Shown here piece after piece: positions 60,838 to 64,000 of a DNA stretch of 64,000 nt (the first letter of the stretch is position 1; each line of letters opens with the position of its first letter). The translations under genes were made by a program, and so were the position numbers. Source of the DNA: Lachnospiraceae bacterium (GTDB lineage: Bacteria; Bacillota; Clostridia; Lachnospirales; Lachnospiraceae); NCBI GenBank assembly GCA_017556805.1, contig JAFYMC010000034.1, positions 175,954 through 239,953 of the forward strand, in the 5' to 3' direction. The notes below the pieces were generated by a model. It made no database searches. It was given only the letters and a program-made list of their open reading frames with translations, and had not been told where the DNA came from.

Positions 60838-62121
60838 ATGAACTCTAATATCGAAACCAAATGTATCCATGAAGGCTGGAAGCCGGGGCAGGGCGAGCCG
60901 AGACAGCTTCCGATTTACCAGAGCACTACCTTTAAGTATGACACCAGCGAGCAGATGGGTAAGCTCTTTGACTTAGAGGCAGAGGGATATTTCTATACGA
61001 GACTGCAGAACCCGACCAATGATGCGGTTGCGGCAAAGATTTGTGCCATGGAGGGCGGTGTCGGTGCAATGCTGACTTCCTCCGGTCAGGCGGCAAACTT
61101 TTATGCGATTTTTAACATCTGTGAGGCAGGCGACCATTTTATCGCTTCGTCCTCCATTTACGGCGGTACGTACAATCTGTTCGGTGTGTCTATGAAGAAG
61201 ATGGGCATCGAGTGTACCTTTGTTGACCAGACGTTGCCGGCAGAGGAGCTTGAGAAGTACTTTAAGCCGAACACCAAGGCGGTATTCGGTGAGACCATTA
61301 CCAACCCGACGGTAGGTATTTTTGATTTTGAAAAGTTTGCAAAGTTGGCACATGACCACGGTGTACCGCTTATTGTGGATAATACCTTTGCCACACCGGT
61401 AAACTGCAGACCGTTTGAGTGGGGCGCAGATATCGTTACCCATTCCACTACCAAGTACATGGACGGTCACGGTGTATCTGTAGGCGGCTGTATCGTAGAC
61501 AGCGGTAATTTTGACTGGATGGCAAATAAAGAGAAGTTCCCGGGACTGACCACGCCGGACGATTCCTATCACGGAATTACCTATGCGGAGCGTTTCGGTA
61601 AGGGAGCTTACATTACCAAGGCTACCGCACAGCTCATGAGAGATTTCGGTTCCATTCAGTCTCCGCAGAACGCATTTTACTTAAATATGGGCTTAGAGTC
61701 CCTGCATCTTCGTATGGAGCGTCATTGTCAGAATGCGCTGGCTGTGGCAAAGTTCTTAAAGTCCCAGGAGAAGGTGGCATGGGTACATTATGCAGACCTG
61801 GAAGGCGACGAGTATCACGAGCTTGCGAAGAAGTATTGTCCGAAGGGTACCTGCGGCGTACTTGCTTTTGGTGTAAAGGGCGGCAGAGCGACCGCAATTC
61901 AGTTTATGGATTCTCTGAAATTTGCTTCCATTGAGACGCATGTTGCGGATGCAAAGACTTGTCTGCTTCACCCGGCAAGCCATACTCATCGTCAGCTCAC
62001 CGACGAGCAGTTAGAGGAAGCAGGTGTAGCAACCGACCTCATCCGTTTGTCTGTAGGTATCGAGAATGTGGATGATTTGATTGCAGACTTACAGCAGGCA
62101 TTGGATAAGATTACATTGTAA
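60838..62121 (+). CDS. metY: O-acetylhomoserine sulfhydrylase
   Basis: PLP enzyme forming homocysteine from O-acetylhomoserine and sulfide (cysteine synthase side activity in some members). ATG 60838 after GAAAGGAG; upstream in-frame codons lie in the leader. 427 residues of the Cys/Met-metabolism family: YTRLQNPTNDAVAAK (about 50-64), SSGQAANFYA, and the PLP-binding Lys in THSTTKYMDGHG (about 201-212). HPASHTHRQL near residue 381 and RLSVGIENVDDLI at the end are family motifs. The leader is about 55 nt, too short for an S-box riboswitch. Confidence 0.95.
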   Translation: MNSNIETKCIHEGWKPGQGEPRQLPIYQSTTFKYDTSEQMGKLFDLEAEGYFYTRLQNPTNDAVAAKICAMEGGVGAMLTSSGQAANFYAIFNICEAGDHFIASSSIYGGTYNLFGVSMKKMGIECTFVDQTLPAEELEKYFKPNTKAVFGETITNPTVGIFDFEKFAKLAHDHGVPLIVDNTFATPVNCRPFEWGADIVTHSTTKYMDGHGVSVGGCIVDSGNFDWMANKEKFPGLTTPDDSYHGITYAERFGKGAYITKATAQLMRDFGSIQSPQNAFYLNMGLESLHLRMERHCQNALAVAKFLKSQEKVAWVHYADLEGDEYHELAKKYCPKGTCGVLAFGVKGGRATAIQFMDSLKFASIETHVADAKTCLLHPASHTHRQLTDEQLEEAGVATDLIRLSVGIENVDDLIADLQQALDKITL

Positions 62122-62141
62122 TATTTGATAGGATTGAATCG

Positions 62142-62182
62142 GAGACACAGTTGAGAAAATAGCAGCTGTGTCTCTTCTTTTG
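62142..62182 (+). terminator. Terminator of metY
   Basis: GAGACACAG (62142-62150) pairs with CTGTGTCTC (62166-62174), then TTCTTTT. Confidence 0.85.
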
Positions 62183-62216
62183 TGTAAAAACCTCATAGAA
62201 TAGTACATAGGTCATA

Positions 62217-62245
62217 TACACTTACAGAAAATAATATGGTATAAT
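62217..62245 (+). promoter_or_regulatory. Possible promoter of the xylanase gene
   Basis: A clear TATAAT (62240-62245) but only TACACT at the -35 position (17-bp spacer), as expected for an activator-dependent or weak promoter. The leader of about 120 nt includes an unused-looking AAAGGAGG at 62290-62297. Confidence 0.4.
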
Positions 62246-62371
62246 TGGAATGTAACTAATTATATGTCGAAATTGATAAATTTATCGGAAAGGAGGAAAA
62301 CAGGGCTGAAATCAAGGTTGACATATAAAAGGGGAATGAATTTTGTTACTATTTTGGAGGTTTATTTTAAA

Positions 62372-64000
62372 ATGAATAAGAAGTTTAAGAAGTGGGTAAG
62401 TTTTGTCCTTACGGCAGCATTGCTGGTGGGCACATTGCTGGTTCCGAATCATCGTGCGGAAGCGGCAGAAGATACGTTGTTGAATACATACGGTTCCGTT
62501 TTCGGGTATTCCGGAACCTGTATCAACTTAAATCAGTTGCGGAACGCAAATACGCTGGCGCATGTGAAGTCTCAGTATAACAGCATTACGTTGGAGAACG
62601 AGATGAAGCCGGATGCTATGTTAGGCTACTCCGCGAATCTGATTTCTAAGGATGAAGCAAGAAGATTGGGATATTATATTCCGTCTTCCATGACGGAGAA
62701 TTATGTTCCGAGAATCAATTTTAATACAGTAGACGAAGTAATGAAGATTTGTCATGAAAACGGTTTGAAGATGCGTGCCCATACGCTGGTATGGCACAGC
62801 CAGACCCCGGACTGGTTCTTCAGAAACGGATATTCTACAAACAATGGGTACGTATCTCAGGCACAGATGGATGCACGCATGGAGTTTTATGTGAAGTCCG
62901 TAATTGATCATGTGTACAACAGCCCGTACGGCGATGTGGTGTATGCATGGGATGTGGTAAACGAGTATCAGCATGCGACGAGCTGCGGCTGGTTGTCCAT
63001 TTACGGCAACGTAAACAATTATCCGTCCTTTGTAAAGAATGCATTCCGGTATGCCCATGAGCGTCTGGAGTATTTCGGAAAGGGCAATTCTGTAAGCCTG
63101 TTTTATAATGACTACAATACCTATATGGAAGTAAATGATATCATCACCATGGTGAATTTCATTAATTCCAACGGAAAAGTATGCGACGGTGTAGGCATGC
63201 AGTCTCACCTGAATACGAACTATCCGAGTGTATCCTACTATACGGATGCAGTAAAGGCGTTTTTAAACGCAGGTTTTGAGGTACAGATTACGGAGCTTGA
63301 TGTAGTAAACAAGGGAGATACCGATCAGGCAGAGTATCTGTATCAGATTATGACCAACTTACTTGCATTAAAGAAGAACGGTGCGAAGATTACCGGTATT
63401 ACCGTTTGGGGACTTTCTGACGATGTGACCTGGATTCGCGGGGAAAGACCGCTTCTGTTCTCCTCCCTGGGGCAGCCGAAGAGTGCTTATTATCGTATGT
63501 TAGAGGCCTATCGTAACGCAGGCTTTGCCGGCGGAAATAATAACACCGGGAACAACGGCGGCAACAATACCGGAAACAGCGGAGCTACCGGCTCTACGGG
63601 AAACGCGACGGTAGTACAGTGTGAGAACATGACCAAGAGCGGCCAGTACACCGGAAATGTGGGAAATCCGTTTAACGGCGTTGCATTGTATGCCAATAAC
63701 GATGCGGTTTCCTTTACCCAGTATTTTTCATCCGGAACTCACGACTTTAGCTTACGCGGAGCATCCAACGGTTCCAATACCGCAAAGGTAGACTTGGTCA
63801 TCGGCGGACAGACCAAGGGAACCTTTAGTTTTACCGGCACCCAGGCAACCGAAGTGACCATTCAGAACGTCTCTCACGCAACCGGAAATCAAACAGTACA
63901 GTTGGTGGTAACTACCGATGACGGAAGCTGGGATTGCTATGCGGATTATCTGTCTATTTCCCCGGTTACCGGCAATAACAACAATAACAACAATAATAAC
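62372..64000 (+). CDS. Secreted GH10 endo-1,4-beta-xylanase with xylan-binding module, 3' end missing
   Basis: Cuts the beta-1,4-xylan backbone with retention. Open to the right edge (543 codons seen). Signal peptide of about 31 residues ending AEA. The GH10 barrel covers about 38-385: LENEMKPD, RAHTLVWHSQTPDWF, acid/base Glu198 in WDVVNE and nucleophile Glu308 in ITELDV. A Gly/Asn linker (about 388-412) leads to a beta module (about 413-528) beginning VVQCENMTKSGQY and ending SWDCYADYLSIS, resembling calcium-dependent xylan-binding CBM36/CBM60 modules. An Asn-rich linker starts at the edge, so another module probably follows. ATG 62372 is 11 nt from TTTGGAGG; ATG 62336 would lengthen the signal region. 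No dockerin is seen. Confidence 0.93.
   Translation, partial: MNKKFKKWVSFVLTAALLVGTLLVPNHRAEAAEDTLLNTYGSVFGYSGTCINLNQLRNANTLAHVKSQYNSITLENEMKPDAMLGYSANLISKDEARRLGYYIPSSMTENYVPRINFNTVDEVMKICHENGLKMRAHTLVWHSQTPDWFFRNGYSTNNGYVSQAQMDARMEFYVKSVIDHVYNSPYGDVVYAWDVVNEYQHATSCGWLSIYGNVNNYPSFVKNAFRYAHERLEYFGKGNSVSLFYNDYNTYMEVNDIITMVNFINSNGKVCDGVGMQSHLNTNYPSVSYYTDAVKAFLNAGFEVQITELDVVNKGDTDQAEYLYQIMTNLLALKKNGAKITGITVWGLSDDVTWIRGERPLLFSSLGQPKSAYYRMLEAYRNAGFAGGNNNTGNNGGNNTGNSGATGSTGNATVVQCENMTKSGQYTGNVGNPFNGVALYANNDAVSFTQYFSSGTHDFSLRGASNGSNTAKVDLVIGGQTKGTFSFTGTQATEVTIQNVSHATGNQTVQLVVTTDDGSWDCYADYLSISPVTGNNNNNNNNN

Overview
The window reads as a chromosomal segment of an anaerobic, moderate-GC Firmicute of class Clostridia, most likely family Lachnospiraceae. 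Support comes from the three [FeFe]-hydrogenase maturases (HydE, HydG, HydF), HD-GYP and GGDEF enzymes, a ComFB-like protein, aspartate transcarbamylase with a PyrI regulatory subunit, strong AGGAGG ribosome sites, sigma-A type promoters and a secreted GH10 xylanase. The species cannot be named from sequence alone. No prophage, CRISPR array, transposase or rRNA was found. The single tRNA is tRNA-Leu(CAA). The first gene is cut by the left edge and the xylanase by the right edge.

Layout. 1-5.1 kb: end of a DUF4163/DUF3298-like protein, MscL with an added zinc ribbon, two G3E (CobW/COG0523-type) GTPases, a glycerophosphodiesterase and an amidase-SPOR protein. 5.1-8.5 kb: a CmpB-like membrane protein and prephenate dehydrogenase on the minus strand, then a LytTR regulator with a coiled-coil membrane protein. 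8.6-13.8 kb: a Gfo/Idh/MocA oxidoreductase, a YgiQ radical-SAM protein, then yqeG-aroK-aroQ-efp. 13.9-21.6 kb: a diguanylate cyclase, a lipoprotein, an inactive-HAD/GNAT fusion, aspartate kinase, DUF4867, TraX, an AI-2E-family permease and signal peptidase I. 21.6-26.9 kb: a ComFB-like protein, hydE-hydG-hydF and a D-2-hydroxyacid dehydrogenase. 27-35.3 kb: a DNA glycosylase, tRNA-Leu, a CotH-like lipoprotein, TrkH/TrkA, and an SDR beneath a nucleosidase/spore-photoproduct-lyase-like fusion. 35.5-41.7 kb: gpmI, secG, rnr, smpB, an HD-GYP phosphodiesterase and rpsO. 42-48.8 kb: a repeat-domain lipoprotein, pyrI/pyrB, and a hexuronate locus (uxaC, LacI regulator, divergent kdgK). 49-54.5 kb: small membrane and lipoprotein genes, a decayed gene, an ABC exporter, and a flavoprotein with its TetR regulator. 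54.6-60.7 kb: a probable type I toxin-antitoxin pair, pnp, a membrane protein, an M16 peptidase and a LysR regulator. 60.8-64 kb: metY and the xylanase.

How it fits together: most of the window is housekeeping (translation, RNA decay, shikimate/tyrosine, pyrimidine, methionine, potassium uptake) with sugar-acid and xylan use, as expected of a plant-polysaccharide fermenter. The least ordinary material is (i) the nucleosidase/radical-SAM fusion; (ii) a G3E GTPase whose C-terminal domain resembles YcgQ/DUF1980; (iii) a HAD domain that has lost its nucleophile, fused to GNAT; (iv) strongly structured intergenic elements after rpsO, kdgK and pnp; (v) a holin-like type I toxin with a convergent antisense promoter. 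Promoters, terminators and stems were read by eye; no folding or database search was run.
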